A stretch of DNA of 64,000 nt from the NCBI GenBank assembly GCA_037956075.1, contig CP138327.1, forward strand, positions 496,001 to 560,000, given 5' to 3'. The stretch comes from Catillopecten margaritatus gill symbiont. GTDB lineage: Bacteria; Pseudomonadota; Gammaproteobacteria; PS1; Pseudothioglobaceae. This document shows, piece after piece, positions 1 through 9,677 of the stretch (position 1 is its first letter; each line of letters starts with the position of its first letter). Made by a program: the position numbers and the translations under genes. Below the pieces are notes generated by a model. That model was not told where the DNA came from. It searched no databases and saw nothing but the letters and a program-made list of their open reading frames with translations.

Positions 1-525
1 TTTTTCCTCCAACCCCAAGTCTCGTGGCAATCACTCTTAGCTCAATATATGACCAACTTTGCTCGAGACGACTTCTCCTACACACGCCCCTCACGCCGCT
101 CAGGCGATGCCATCTTGCCTTCTCTAAAATCACAACAAGTTGATATCACCATCGCCATCGACACATCGGGCTCAATTTCCCAAGAAGAAGTCAACGAATT
201 CATCTCCGAAGTCGATGCCATTAAATCCAACCTGCGTGCCAGCATCACACTCCTCGCCTGCGACGACACACTTTCCCCGCAATGCCCATGGCGTTTTGAA
301 GCCTGGAACGAGCTACAATTCCCCACCTCCCTCGGCGGTGGCAAAGGCACCAATTTCACCCCCGTCTTCAACCACATCAACACCCAAGACACTCCCTGCG
401 ATGTCCTCATCTACTTCACCGACGCCAAAGGCATATTCCCCGACACCAAGCCTACTTATCCAGTTATGTGGCTAGTCAAAGGCAAGGAACCCATCCCTTG
501 GGGTGCTAGAATTCAACTGAATTAA
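1..525 (+). CDS. VWA-like domain protein, C-terminal part (5' end outside window)
   Basis: The reading frame is open to the left edge, so the gene begins before the window; an internal ATG at 49 is not the likely start. The visible part is a von Willebrand A-like domain with a MIDAS-type motif DTSGSIS, followed by a conserved region containing YFTDAKG. This arrangement matches the C-terminal half of the DUF2201 family, putative metallopeptidase-like proteins usually encoded beside a MoxR-type AAA+ ATPase. The stop overlaps the next start (TAATG). Codon use is richer in C than in the genes that follow. The function of the family is not well defined; MIDAS-dependent metal binding and chaperone-like work with a MoxR ATPase is inference. 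Confidence 0.75.
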   Translation, partial: FFLQPQVSWQSLLAQYMTNFARDDFSYTRPSRRSGDAILPSLKSQQVDITIAIDTSGSISQEEVNEFISEVDAIKSNLRASITLLACDDTLSPQCPWRFEAWNELQFPTSLGGGKGTNFTPVFNHINTQDTPCDVLIYFTDAKGIFPDTKPTYPVMWLVKGKEPIPWGARIQLN

Positions 526-842
526 TGATGAAAGATTTTACTGCCACTGAACTTGATGCTTACTTAAAGGACAACCAGCCTTTACTGCTAGATGTACGAG
601 AGCAATGGGAATGGGATAAGTGTCATTTTGAAAACTCAAAATTACTCCCTATGGGGCAGATTATGGCAAATATCGATTCGTTAGATAAATCAGAAGAAAT
701 TGTCATTATTTGTCACCATGGCATTCGCTCTATGCAAGTGGCTCGTTATTTTGACTCAATTGGATTTGAAAAAGTGATTAATTTACGGGGTGGTATTGAT
801 GCTTGGGCGAAACAGGTGGATACCTTAATGACGCTTTACTAA
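525..842 (+). CDS. single-domain rhodanese-like sulfurtransferase
   Basis: A 105-residue protein made of one rhodanese domain, about the length of GlpE. The active-site loop is CHHGIRS with the catalytic cysteine at residue 63, and the conserved LLDVRE strand lies near residue 22. Such proteins carry a persulfide on the cysteine and pass sulfur to thiophilic acceptors in the cytoplasm. The start overlaps the stop of the upstream VWA gene by one base (TAATG), so the two are probably translated together; an alternative ATG at 528 is equally possible. The specific acceptor cannot be read from the sequence. Confidence 0.85.
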   Translation: MMKDFTATELDAYLKDNQPLLLDVREQWEWDKCHFENSKLLPMGQIMANIDSLDKSEEIVIICHHGIRSMQVARYFDSIGFEKVINLRGGIDAWAKQVDTLMTLY

Positions 843-851
843 GGGGCACCC

Positions 852-1754
852 CTAGATAATTTTAAAAAACTGATTAAATTCTTTTCTTTCACTTTGTGCG
901 GTTTTAATGTCGATTGGCTCAAAGCGTAGAAGGGTATTAGGGTGGCGTTGAGCAAGTTGGGCTAAATCTAGGGAAAAAACAGTGCCGATTTTTGGATAAC
1001 CACCGATGTTGGGGGCATCTTTTAATAGGATGATGGGAAGTCCGTTGGCGATTTCTACGCTACCATAAGCCATTCCTTCGGAAACCATTGTTTTCTTGTG
1101 GTGTTCAATGGGGGCTCCTTCTAGGCGACATCCCGCTCTATCGCTGGCTTTTCCGATGGTGTAGAATTGATTGAATAGGGTTTTTTGTGCCTCGGTGGTG
1201 AATAGATTAAACTGGTAACTTGGCAATATTCTTAACGCCAATGCTTGATTGTAGTCGGGCAGGTATTTGGACGGTATAAATCGGGCGTTTGTCTTGTTAA
1301 ACGCTATGCAGGGTAGGGTGTCGCCTTGTTTGAGTGGGGTACCTATTTTTTCACGCAGGTTAACGGACTTTGAGTCGAAAAATATCGGGGTGTTGAATCC
1401 GCTTTTGACAGATAAATAGGCGCGCAAGCCGTGTTTACTGTTGCCCCAGCTGAGAATGTCACCTTTGTGAACTTGCACGGTACGCCATATGGCAACAGAG
1501 GTGTTGTTGATTTTAAAGTCTAAATCTGCACCAGTAACAGCGATGAAAGTAGTTACTTGTGCTTCAAGGACTAGGGTGCCGAAAGTTATTTCAATTACGG
1601 CACAGTTAAAGGCATTGTCAAGTAAATAATTACCCCAGCAATAAGCGTGTTCGTCCGCTATTCCCGACTGACCAAGTCCGTGCTCACCATGATTTAAACG
1701 ACCATAATCTTGTATAGTGGCTAAAAAATTGGATTTAATCACCTTAAAACTCAT
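852..1754 (-). CDS. pxpC: 5-oxoprolinase subunit PxpC
   Basis: A 300-residue protein of the biotin-dependent carboxyltransferase-like family (YbgK). It shows the N-terminal IQDYGR signature with HGLGQSG and a C-terminal region with IGGYPKIGTV. With PxpA and PxpB it forms the ATP-dependent 5-oxoprolinase that opens 5-oxo-L-proline to glutamate, which disposes of spontaneously formed pyroglutamate. It is the third gene of the minus-strand order pxpA-pxpB-pxpC, with a 4-base overlap with pxpB, so it is surely in that operon. Confidence 0.9.
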   Translation of the reverse strand: MSFKVIKSNFLATIQDYGRLNHGEHGLGQSGIADEHAYCWGNYLLDNAFNCAVIEITFGTLVLEAQVTTFIAVTGADLDFKINNTSVAIWRTVQVHKGDILSWGNSKHGLRAYLSVKSGFNTPIFFDSKSVNLREKIGTPLKQGDTLPCIAFNKTNARFIPSKYLPDYNQALALRILPSYQFNLFTTEAQKTLFNQFYTIGKASDRAGCRLEGAPIEHHKKTMVSEGMAYGSVEIANGLPIILLKDAPNIGGYPKIGTVFSLDLAQLAQRHPNTLLRFEPIDIKTAQSERKEFNQFFKII

Positions 1755-2431
1755 AGCACACCGCCACTGGATAAAAACTCATCACGCGTAATTGAATGAA
1801 ATGTAACCGTATCGCCAACGCCAAACTTGCGGATATTGTCAGGATTTTTCAAGGATAAATCTAAAGGCGTGCGTCCGACGATATTCCAACCACCCGAAGA
1901 ATCGACAGGGTAAACGGCTGTTTGATTGTCGGCAATACCAACGCTGCCTGCTGGGATTTTAATTCTTGGGGTTGGTAGGCGAGGCACTTGGATGCGAGTA
2001 TCAACTTCGCCCAAATAAGCAAAGGCGGGGCTGAATCCGACGGCGTAAACTTGGTATTGTTGGTTGCTGTGTAGTGCAATAAAAGTGGGTAAATCGAGGT
2101 TTTTTTCGTTCAATAATCGCTTAAGGTCTAAGCCCACTTCGGTATCGTAATACACAGGAATTTGCACAAGTTTGGCGTTGCAAGAAGTCATTTCAATTGC
2201 TTGATTTAAAAGCATCGATACACGCTCAACAAATGCCGAATATTCAATTTTATTTAAGTCATAACGCACTTGTATCGAGGTGTAAGAGGGGATGACATCA
2301 ATCACCACATCGGATAAAGTTGCTTTGATTTGATTGGCAAAATTTTGGATAATTATGGGGAGGGAAGCGTTAACTTTGTCGCCAAAATAAATTAATATTG
2401 AATCTTCGCTGGCGAGAATAATTTTATGCAT
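1751..2431 (-). CDS. pxpB: 5-oxoprolinase subunit PxpB
   Basis: The 226-residue call starts at the ATG at 2431 (MHKIILASED). The open frame runs 21 codons further upstream into pxpA, but family members begin at this position. The YbgJ/KipI-type signature is clear: GFSPAFAYLG, then PRLPTPR, IPAGSVGIA and the GGWNIVGRTP block. It partners PxpC in the ATP-using half of 5-oxoprolinase. The start overlaps the pxpA stop by 8 bases (ATGCATAA), which indicates translational coupling. Confidence 0.9.
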   Translation of the reverse strand: MHKIILASEDSILIYFGDKVNASLPIIIQNFANQIKATLSDVVIDVIPSYTSIQVRYDLNKIEYSAFVERVSMLLNQAIEMTSCNAKLVQIPVYYDTEVGLDLKRLLNEKNLDLPTFIALHSNQQYQVYAVGFSPAFAYLGEVDTRIQVPRLPTPRIKIPAGSVGIADNQTAVYPVDSSGGWNIVGRTPLDLSLKNPDNIRKFGVGDTVTFHSITRDEFLSSGGVL

Positions 2432-3092
2432 TACTGAGTTTTTGTAAGGCTTTAATAGAGGCAGGATTGTCGCTGTGAAAGCAAATGGTGTCAATTTGCA
2501 TCGTGCTGTTGTTTAAAAAATGATGATATTGTGCGACAATGGCATCGGCATCCGTTAATAACGCTCCTTTTTCAGTTCTCGGTAGCATCTTTAGCCCTTG
2601 ATAGCCACGGTCTGCGTAGGTTTCAAATAGTAAACAGAGGTCGGTTTTAGGCGTTTTGATACCCGCTTGAACCACTAATTTTAGGTTGTCATCAACACTT
2701 TGAATGGCTTTGCAAAGGGCATCAAACACAGCGGCATTGTGCATCATATCGTGATACAAAGCCCCATGAGGCTTGATATATTCAAGGGTTGCGTCATTTT
2801 TGCTACAGAGTGTTTTGAAATACGCTATTTGCGTATGTAGCAACCCAAACAACACACACTTTTCTAACGGTTGACTGACACGCCCAAAATTAGACTTGTC
2901 CGCATAACTGGGGTGTGCACCGATAGTAACTTGGTGTTGTTTGGCGAGTTGAATGGTGTTGGTCATACTTTCATCATCACCCGCATGCCCACCACAGGCG
3001 ATATTTGCCATATCAATCAAGGGCATTGCAATCCCGTCGGGACTCGGGGTCAAACATTCGCCTAAATCGCAGTTAATTCGTTTTTTGAGCAT
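2424..3092 (-). CDS. pxpA: 5-oxoprolinase subunit PxpA (LamB/YcsF family)
   Basis: A 222-residue LamB/YcsF family protein, slightly shorter than the usual ~245. It has the N-terminal signature INCDLGE, the conserved NIACGGHAGD block near residue 30, IGAHPSY, and VKPHGALYH-like IKPHGALYH near residue 105. PxpA is the hydrolytic subunit of the three-part 5-oxoprolinase. It is the first gene of the operon, and its promoter must lie in the short gap shared with the divergent dut gene (3093-3138). Confidence 0.9.
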   Translation of the reverse strand: MLKKRINCDLGECLTPSPDGIAMPLIDMANIACGGHAGDDESMTNTIQLAKQHQVTIGAHPSYADKSNFGRVSQPLEKCVLFGLLHTQIAYFKTLCSKNDATLEYIKPHGALYHDMMHNAAVFDALCKAIQSVDDNLKLVVQAGIKTPKTDLCLLFETYADRGYQGLKMLPRTEKGALLTDADAIVAQYHHFLNNSTMQIDTICFHSDNPASIKALQKLSNA

Positions 3093-3138
3093 TCGCTAAA
3101 GTTGTATAATATTCCTCAAATATTATAAAGTCATATCG

Positions 3139-3792
3139 ATGAATCAAATCAAACAAATGTTCAAGTTACAAATGAAGCTCAATGACGAGACAAACGGCTT
3201 AATCTGGACGGAAGGTGCGACTAAAGAAGGGCGACAAATTTCTTGGTTGCGTTGTATTTATATAGAAGCCGCCGAGGCAATCGACTCTTTCAACTGGAAA
3301 CATTGGAAAAATATTGAAGGGGCGCACGATTTGGATAATGCCAAGGTTGAATTAGTGGATATTTGGCATTTTATTATGTCGGAAGCCATTCATTTTGGCG
3401 ATACACAATTCGCAGAAGCTTATGAAAATATGACCCCTGAAAGGGAAATCAATCCAGAAATGACGCTGGAGATTTTAGAAAAAATCGTGGCAGTTGCTGC
3501 CAGTGCCAATGTCGATAAAGAGCAAAATGGTTTGTATGAAATCACTGGCTTGTTTTTTCAAGCATTGGCAATGATGGGTATGGATGTGGCAGAACTTTAC
3601 AGGCGTTATATTGTCAAAAATCAATTAAACAGTTTTAGGCAAGCACATGGTTATAAAGACGGCACTTATGTCAAGATGTGGGGCAGCGTAGAAGATAATG
3701 TGATTGCCTATCAAATTGTTGATAAAGACCCTAACATTAATCCAGAAGAGCTTTATAGTAAACTAGAAGAGGCTTATAAAGATGTCAGTTAA
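3139..3792 (+). CDS. dut: dimeric all-alpha dUTP diphosphatase
   Basis: A 217-residue protein of the dimeric dUTPase family (all-alpha NTP pyrophosphohydrolase superfamily), not the common trimeric beta type. The metal-binding helices are visible as EAAEAID near residue 43 and ELVDIWHF near residue 75, the ExxE/ExxD pattern that holds Mg2+. A conserved YVKMWG segment lies near residue 173. It hydrolyses dUTP to dUMP, keeping uracil out of DNA and feeding dTMP synthesis. It overlaps selD by 11 bases and probably leads the dut-selD-mnmH transcript. Confidence 0.85.
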   Translation: MNQIKQMFKLQMKLNDETNGLIWTEGATKEGRQISWLRCIYIEAAEAIDSFNWKHWKNIEGAHDLDNAKVELVDIWHFIMSEAIHFGDTQFAEAYENMTPEREINPEMTLEILEKIVAVAASANVDKEQNGLYEITGLFFQALAMMGMDVAELYRRYIVKNQLNSFRQAHGYKDGTYVKMWGSVEDNVIAYQIVDKDPNINPEELYSKLEEAYKDVS

Positions 3793-4819
3793 GCTTACTG
3801 AATATAGTCATGGGCAAGGTTGTGGCTGCAAAATATCGCCAAAAGTCTTAGACACCATTCTTAAATCGTCCATTGATGAATTGAACGACCCTAATTTATT
3901 AGTCGGCAATCACTCACGGGATGATGCGGCGGTATACGACATCGGCAATGGCGAGGCGATTATCAGCACCACCGATTTTTTTATGCCGATTGTCGACGAC
4001 CCATTTACTTTTGGGCGTATTGCGGCGACGAATGCAATTAGCGATGTGTATGCGATGGGTGGCGTGCCGTTGATGGCGATTGCGATTTTTGGCTGGCCGC
4101 TAGATAAGTTACCTGCGGAAGTGGGGCAACAGGTGATTGAAGGGGGCCGTAGCGTGTGCCAAGAAGCGGGAATGATGTTGGCTGGCGGACACAGTATTGA
4201 CTCACCTGAGCCGATTTTTGGCTTGGCAGTAACGGGCAAAGTATCTGTTAAGCATTTAAAAGAAAATTCTACAGCAAAAGTTGGCGATAAAATTTACCTG
4301 ACCAAGCCACTGGGTATTGGCATTCTAACCACTGCTCAAAAACAAAAGAAAATCACACTCGAAGATGAAAAGCGCGCCATTGAGACAATGTGTCAACTGA
4401 ATGATATTGGTGCCAAACTGGCTAAAATTAACGGCGTGAATGCGATTACGGATGTAACGGGTTTTGGATTGGGTGGGCATTTGTCCGAAGTTTGTTTAGG
4501 TTCTGGTGTTTCGGCGACGATTGAGTATATTAAAGTGCCGACATTGCCAAATATCAAAGATTACCTTGCTAATGGCTGCTCACCAGGGGGCGCACAGCGA
4601 AATTTTGACAGTTATGGACACAATCTGAGTATGATGTCGAGTGAGGTGCAATCCATTATTTGCGATCCACAAACCAGTGGAGGCTTGTTGATTATGGTGG
4701 CAGATGAAGCGCAAAGTGAATTCAATCAAGTGATGAAAGATGCTGGGTTTGACTTAGAAGCCATTGGTGAGATTACGGCAAACGACGATAATATGGCAAT
4801 TGTGCAAATCAATGTCTGA
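3782..4819 (+). CDS. selD: selenophosphate synthase (Cys form)
   Basis: A 345-residue SelD that makes selenophosphate from selenide and ATP. The N-terminal catalytic loop reads HGQGCGCK: Cys14 and Lys17 align with the known Cys17/Lys20 pair of E. coli SelD, and no TGA codon is needed. DDAAVYD, TTDFFMP and GGHSID (metal/ATP contacts) and a C-terminal [10 protein letters not shown] are all present. It overlaps dut upstream and mnmH downstream (ATGTCTGA). Pairing with mnmH indicates the selenophosphate feeds tRNA 2-selenouridine; no selenocysteine machinery is visible in this window. Confidence 0.95.
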   Translation: MSVKLTEYSHGQGCGCKISPKVLDTILKSSIDELNDPNLLVGNHSRDDAAVYDIGNGEAIISTTDFFMPIVDDPFTFGRIAATNAISDVYAMGGVPLMAIAIFGWPLDKLPAEVGQQVIEGGRSVCQEAGMMLAGGHSIDSPEPIFGLAVTGKVSVKHLKENSTAKVGDKIYLTKPLGIGILTTAQKQKKITLEDEKRAIETMCQLNDIGAKLAKINGVNAITDVTGFGLGGHLSEVCLGSGVSATIEYIKVPTLPNIKDYLANGCSPGGAQRNFDSYGHNLSMMSSEVQSIICDPQTSGGLLIMVADEAQSEFNQVMKDAGFDLEAIGEITANDDNMAIVQINV

Positions 4820-5897
4820 ACTGACGCAAATTAGCGATTTCACCCCTCTATTTACCAACGACACACCGTTATTCGACACTCGAGCACCGAGCGAATTTGA
4901 GCAGGGGGCTTTTCCACACACTGACAGCCTTCCTTTAATGAGTAACAAAGAGCGTGAATTAATCGGCACTTGTTACAAAAATCAAGGGCAAGAAAAAGCC
5001 ATTATTTTGGGTCACGAATTGGTACAAGGCAAGGTTAAAGAAGAGCGCCTTGCTGCATGGCTTAAATTCATCAAAAGACATCCGAATGGTGCACTTTATT
5101 GTTTTCGGGGCGGCTTGCGTAGTCAAATTACCCAGCAATGGATTTTTGAGACCTCAGGTGTTAACTATCCACGCATCAAAGGCGGCTACAAAGCACTGCG
5201 TCGATTTTTGATTGATGAAACTGAGCGTATTATGGGGCAAATCACCCCGATTGTGATTGGTGGACAGACGGGCTGTGGTAAAACCTTACTTTTAGATAAA
5301 CTGCAAAATAAAGTTGATTTAGAGGGATTGGCAAATCACCGTGGCTCCGCCTTTGGTAACACCACCACACCACAACCAACGCAGATTAATTTTGAAAATG
5401 CCTTAGCCATCCAATTAATCAAACAACAAACTCAATCTTCGCTTGTTTTTGAAGACGAGGGCTCAAATGTTGGCACTGTCCACATCCCACAATGCGTACA
5501 GGCAAAGACTTCTACCGCTGAATTAGTACTGCTTGAAGCCACAGTTGAAGAGCGTTTACAGGTGAGTATGGATGCATATGTGACTAATATGTGCGAAGAC
5601 TTTATCAAACAAGACAGTGAAAATGGCTTTACTAATTTCGCTCATTATTGGCTAAAAAGTTTGGAAAAAATCCAAAAACGCCTTGGTTTAGAACGCTATC
5701 AAGCAATGTTGAAATTAGTTAATGGTGCACTGTCTCTTTATAAAGAGCAGGGTGATAATAGTGGCTTTCACTCAGTGGTTGAGGTGTTATTGGTAGATTA
5801 TTATGATCCAATGTATAACTATCAAATTCAGAAAAAAATGGGCAGGGTGATATTTAAGGGTAATGCTGACGAGGTGTTGGGTTATTTGAAGCATTAG
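4812..5897 (+). CDS. mnmH: tRNA 2-selenouridine synthase MnmH (SelU)
   Basis: The 361-residue call starts at the ATG at 4812, which overlaps the selD stop by 8 bases; the longer open frame upstream does not resemble the family. The N-terminal rhodanese domain has its catalytic Cys97 in YCFRGGLRS, and the following P-loop domain has GGQTGCGKT near residue 150. MnmH replaces the sulfur of 2-thiouridine at the tRNA wobble position with selenium, via a geranylated intermediate. Length and domain order are normal. Confidence 0.95.
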   Translation: MSELTQISDFTPLFTNDTPLFDTRAPSEFEQGAFPHTDSLPLMSNKERELIGTCYKNQGQEKAIILGHELVQGKVKEERLAAWLKFIKRHPNGALYCFRGGLRSQITQQWIFETSGVNYPRIKGGYKALRRFLIDETERIMGQITPIVIGGQTGCGKTLLLDKLQNKVDLEGLANHRGSAFGNTTTPQPTQINFENALAIQLIKQQTQSSLVFEDEGSNVGTVHIPQCVQAKTSTAELVLLEATVEERLQVSMDAYVTNMCEDFIKQDSENGFTNFAHYWLKSLEKIQKRLGLERYQAMLKLVNGALSLYKEQGDNSGFHSVVEVLLVDYYDPMYNYQIQKKMGRVIFKGNADEVLGYLKH

Positions 5898-5972
5898 ATC
5901 CTTCGGCTGCGCTCAGGATGACAAAGATAACAGGAGGGATGTTGTCATTTCGAGCGCCAGCCGAGAAATCTC
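5897..5972. repeat. intergenic inverted repeat, copy 1
   Basis: Two imperfectly complementary arms lie between the convergent mnmH and ferredoxin genes: 5897-5923 (containing CCTTCGGCTGCGCTCAGGAT) and 5943-5972 (containing TGTCATTTCGAGCGCCAGCC). Both carry the TGTCAT...GAGCG...AGCCGA core also seen at 12144-12170 and 19342-19412. The structure would fold into a hairpin in RNA from either strand and may serve as a terminator for both genes. The core is of the REP-like type scattered in many bacterial genomes. Confidence 0.75.
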
Positions 5973-5983
5973 ATGCGCCACAA

Positions 5984-6247
5984 TCAAACACGCACCCCAA
6001 TCGTAATATCCGTCACTGGTTTAGACTGGCAGGCCAAAATTTCCCCTTGAGATAAGGGCACCAGAGACTTTTCATGTATAACCTCACCCGATAAAAGCTG
6101 CATGACACAAGACCCACAATGCCCTTGTCGGCAAGAGTGATTAAGCAGCACATTATTATCTTCTAACTCGGTCAAAATTGATTGTTCACCATACACATAA
6201 AGGGATTCTGTCTTGCCATTGATATTGTTGACTTCAATTTTTAACAC
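5984..6247 (-). CDS. 2Fe-2S ferredoxin of the RNR cluster (YfaE-like)
   Basis: An 87-residue plant-type ferredoxin with cluster ligands Cys39, Cys44, Cys47 and Cys73 (SCRQGHCGSC then LACQ). It is encoded directly after nrdB, with only 3 bases between. In E. coli the homologous YfaE sits in the same place and supplies electrons to rebuild or maintain the diferric-tyrosyl radical of NrdB. The same role is inferred here from position and size. Confidence 0.85.
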   Translation of the reverse strand: MLKIEVNNINGKTESLYVYGEQSILTELEDNNVLLNHSCRQGHCGSCVMQLLSGEVIHEKSLVPLSQGEILACQSKPVTDITIGVRV

Positions 6248-6250
6248 ATT

Positions 6251-7387
6251 CTAAAGCTCAAAATCACCAAAGTCAGCATCATCAACATCTATATTGTTGT
6301 CAATCGCACTCACCAAATAAGAAGTGATTTCTGTTTCTTGTGGCGCCACTTGAACGCTATCAGAGTCGAGCCAGTGATTAATCCACGGTAGTGGGTTGGT
6401 ACAATCTTCAAATATAGGCTCAAGATTTAATGCGTTCATGCGTACATTGGTAATATATTCTAAATATTGCTTTAAAATTTCGGCATTTAGCCCAATCATA
6501 GAACCATCTCGGAATAGATATTCCGCCCATTCTTTTTCTTGATTACAAGCATCTTTGAACATATTAATAACTTCATTCTTGCATTCTTGGGCAATTTTTC
6601 GCATATCTGGGTCGTCCTTGCCATCAGCCATTAAGTTGAGCATATGTTGCGTTCCGCTTAGGTGTAGCGCCTCATCACGGGCAATCATTTTAATGATTTT
6701 GGCATTACCCTCCATGACTTTGCGTTCAGCAAAGGCAAACGAGCAGGCAAATGACACATAAAAACGAACAGCTTCAAGGATATTAACCGACATCAGGGTT
6801 AAATATAACTTCTTTTTCAGTGCGTACAATTCAATTTCTACACTTTCATCATCCACAGTAAAAGTACCCTCACCATGAAGTAAATAAGTTTGTGTATATT
6901 TGATTAAATCATCGTATTTCTCAGAAACACTTTCAGCACGCTTAATGATTTCATCAGTTTTCATAATATCATCAAATACTGCACCTGGCTCATTGACAAT
7001 AGCACGAATAATATGTGTGTAAGAGCGCGAATGAATGGTTTCTGAGAACGACCAAGTCTCAATCCAGTTTTCCACTTCTGGAAGAGAAACAATAGGTAAA
7101 AAGGCGATACTAGGACTTCTGCCTTGTACTGAATCTAGTAGGATTTGATATTGTAAATTAGAGATAAAAATGTGTTTTTCATTAGGCAATAACTTAGCAA
7201 AGTCTATTTTATCTTTGCTAACATCAATTTCTTCAGGTCGCCAGAAAAATGACAACTGTTTCTCTGTTAACCTTTCAAACATTTCAAATTTTTGTTTATC
7301 AAAACGCGCCACATTAACGGTATTGCCAAAAAACATTGGCTCAGTTAGTGTGTTGCTAATTTTTTTGGTAAAAATACTGTATGACAT
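6251..7387 (-). CDS. nrdB: class Ia ribonucleotide reductase beta subunit
   Basis: A 378-residue NrdB, normal length for the class Ia type. Iron-binding helices are visible: FWRPEEID near residue 49, [12 protein letters not shown] near residue 115 and [15 protein letters not shown] near residue 235. The protein holds the diferric cluster and tyrosyl radical that start catalysis in NrdA. It lies 13 bases after nrdA, with an AGGAGGG-like ribosome binding site before the ATG, and is followed by its ferredoxin. Confidence 0.95.
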   Translation of the reverse strand: MSYSIFTKKISNTLTEPMFFGNTVNVARFDKQKFEMFERLTEKQLSFFWRPEEIDVSKDKIDFAKLLPNEKHIFISNLQYQILLDSVQGRSPSIAFLPIVSLPEVENWIETWSFSETIHSRSYTHIIRAIVNEPGAVFDDIMKTDEIIKRAESVSEKYDDLIKYTQTYLLHGEGTFTVDDESVEIELYALKKKLYLTLMSVNILEAVRFYVSFACSFAFAERKVMEGNAKIIKMIARDEALHLSGTQHMLNLMADGKDDPDMRKIAQECKNEVINMFKDACNQEKEWAEYLFRDGSMIGLNAEILKQYLEYITNVRMNALNLEPIFEDCTNPLPWINHWLDSDSVQVAPQETEITSYLVSAIDNNIDVDDADFGDFEL

Positions 7388-7400
7388 TTTTCACCCTCCT

Positions 7401-9677
7401 TTATAATTTACAAACGCCATCAGCACAGGCATTATCGTCTTCTTTTTCTAATATATCATCACCGCCACCATCGCGAGTTGTGTGATAATAAAGTGTTTTA
7501 ATGCCGTATTTATAAGCCGTCAATAAGTCCATTAAGAACAACTTCATTGGTACTTTATCGCCTTCAAATTTTGCTGGGTCGTAATGTGTGTTGACTGAAA
7601 TGGCTTGGTCAACAAACTTTTGCATAATTGCAGATAATTGCAAGTAGCCCTCATTATCTTTAATGTCCCATAGTAATTCATATTGATTTTTTAGCGCCTC
7701 ATACTCAGGTACTACTTGTTTTAACAGGCCATCTTTGGACTGTTTAGTGGTAATAAAACCACGAGGTGGCTCAATGCCATTAGTAGAATTTGAAATTTGT
7801 GACGAGCTTTCACAGGGCATTAATGCAGTTAGTGTTGAATTTCTGAGCCCTGTTTTTTTGATATTTTGGCGTAATGTATCCCAATCCATCTCTAATGAAG
7901 TGGTGCAGAAATCATTCACACTTTTCTTAAAAGTATCAATTGGCATGATGCCTTTTGCATATTGGGTCTGGTGAAACAATGGGCAGGCACCTTTTTCTTG
8001 TGCAAGAATGTTAGAGGCTTTAAGTGCATAGTATTGCAAGGCTTCAAAAGTACGATGTATTAAGTCATTGCCTGAGCCATCTGAATATTTGGCATTGTTT
8101 TTTGCTAAATAATAGGCCAAATTAGTCACGCCAATACCCAGTGTTCTGCGGTTCATACTGGCAATTTTTGCTGCTTTGATTGGATAATCTTGATAGTCCA
8201 ACAATGAATCTAGGGCACGAACAATAATATCAGTCATTTCTTCCAACTCATCTAGGTTTTCGAGCGCACCGAGATTAACTGCTGAGAGTGTACATAGAGC
8301 AATTTCTCCATCTTCATCTTGCACAGAATATAGTGGTTTAGTCGGTAGCGTGATCTCCATACATAGGTTAGATTGGCGCACAGGCGCAAGTGCTGGGTCA
8401 AAAGCACCATGGGTATTGCAATGGTCCACATTTTGAACATAGATACGCCCTGTATTTGCACGCTCTTGCATAAAAGTAGCAAATAATTCTCGCGCTTTAA
8501 TGGTTTTTTTACGAATAGAGGCGTCTTGTTCGTATTGTATATACAGGCGCTTAAATTCCGCTTGATCTTCAAAAAATGATTCATACAAACCTGTTACTTC
8601 ATCTGGTGAAAACAGAGTGATATCCCCGTCTTCAATGAAACGCTGATACATTAATCCGTTAAATTGCACGCCATAATCCAGGTGGCGAACTCGGTTTTCA
8701 TCAGTGCCGGCATTATTTTTTAATACCAATAAATCTTCTACTTCCAAATGCCACAATGGATAGAAGAGGGTGGCTGCACCACCACGCACACCCCCTTGAG
8801 AACAGGATTTAACCGCTGTATGAAAGTGCTTATAAAAAGGAATGCAACCTGTGTGCATGGCTTCACCGCCACGAATGGGTGCGCCTAAGGCTCTGATTCT
8901 GCCCGCATTAACACCAATGCCGGCACGCTGGGAAACATATTTGACAATCGCACCTGCCGTAGCACTGATTGAATCCAAATCATCATCTGCCTCAATTAGA
9001 ACACAAGAAGAAAATTGGCGGGTTGGGGTGCGGACACCCGACATAATTGGCGTTGGTAGAGATATTTTGAAGGCAGAACTGGCATGATAAAAGCGCTTAA
9101 CAATATCCAGTCGTACCTTAGCCTCATATTCTTGAAATAAGCACATACCCACCAACATGTAAAGCTGTTGTGGAGACTCGTAAATTTCACCAGTAGTGCG
9201 ATTTTGAACCAAATACTTTCCCTCAAGTTGTTTAACCGCCGCATAAGAAAAACGCATATCTCGCTCATGGTCAATGACCGCATCTAACTCTTCAATCTCT
9301 TCTTGGGTGTACTTATTTAAAATATCCTGATCGTAAACACCCAGTTTAGTGAGCTTACTTATATGCTCAAATAAAGCAGGGGGCACGAAGGATTTAAAGG
9401 CTTTTTTACGCAAATGAAAGATAGCTAAACGCGCTGCCAAATACTGATAATCAGGGGCTTCTATAGAGATTAAATCAGCTGCTGATTTAATAATAGTTTC
9501 ATGAATATCTGCAGTTCTAATTTCATCAAAAAATGCCAATTGCGCATTAATCTCAACTTGAGAAACACTGACTCCGCTTAACCCCTGAGAAGCCCAACTA
9601 ACAACACGGTGAATTTTTTCCATATCAATGGTTTCTTTTTCGCCATTTCTCTTGGTAACTTGAATATTTTTAGTCAT
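7401..9677 (-). CDS. nrdA: class Ia ribonucleotide reductase alpha subunit
   Basis: A 758-residue NrdA. The N-terminal ATP-cone begins ITVTKRNG-like (IQVTKRNGEKE). The active-site blocks include FSSCVLIEADD, SNLCMEITLP and LMPCESSSQISNSTNG, and the protein ends with the redox pair CADGVCKL, as in other NrdA tails. It reduces ribonucleoside diphosphates to deoxy forms. It heads the nrdA-nrdB-fdx operon; an AAGGACT site precedes the ATG. Two NrdR boxes lie 20-66 bases upstream, so dATP/ATP-responsive NrdR repression is expected. Confidence 0.97.
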   Translation of the reverse strand: MTKNIQVTKRNGEKETIDMEKIHRVVSWASQGLSGVSVSQVEINAQLAFFDEIRTADIHETIIKSAADLISIEAPDYQYLAARLAIFHLRKKAFKSFVPPALFEHISKLTKLGVYDQDILNKYTQEEIEELDAVIDHERDMRFSYAAVKQLEGKYLVQNRTTGEIYESPQQLYMLVGMCLFQEYEAKVRLDIVKRFYHASSAFKISLPTPIMSGVRTPTRQFSSCVLIEADDDLDSISATAGAIVKYVSQRAGIGVNAGRIRALGAPIRGGEAMHTGCIPFYKHFHTAVKSCSQGGVRGGAATLFYPLWHLEVEDLLVLKNNAGTDENRVRHLDYGVQFNGLMYQRFIEDGDITLFSPDEVTGLYESFFEDQAEFKRLYIQYEQDASIRKKTIKARELFATFMQERANTGRIYVQNVDHCNTHGAFDPALAPVRQSNLCMEITLPTKPLYSVQDEDGEIALCTLSAVNLGALENLDELEEMTDIIVRALDSLLDYQDYPIKAAKIASMNRRTLGIGVTNLAYYLAKNNAKYSDGSGNDLIHRTFEALQYYALKASNILAQEKGACPLFHQTQYAKGIMPIDTFKKSVNDFCTTSLEMDWDTLRQNIKKTGLRNSTLTALMPCESSSQISNSTNGIEPPRGFITTKQSKDGLLKQVVPEYEALKNQYELLWDIKDNEGYLQLSAIMQKFVDQAISVNTHYDPAKFEGDKVPMKLFLMDLLTAYKYGIKTLYYHTTRDGGGDDILEKEDDNACADGVCKL

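Noticed and set aside
8252-8584. 110-codon ORF in another frame inside nrdA
   Set aside because: Shadow of nrdA, which is full length with all active-site motifs.
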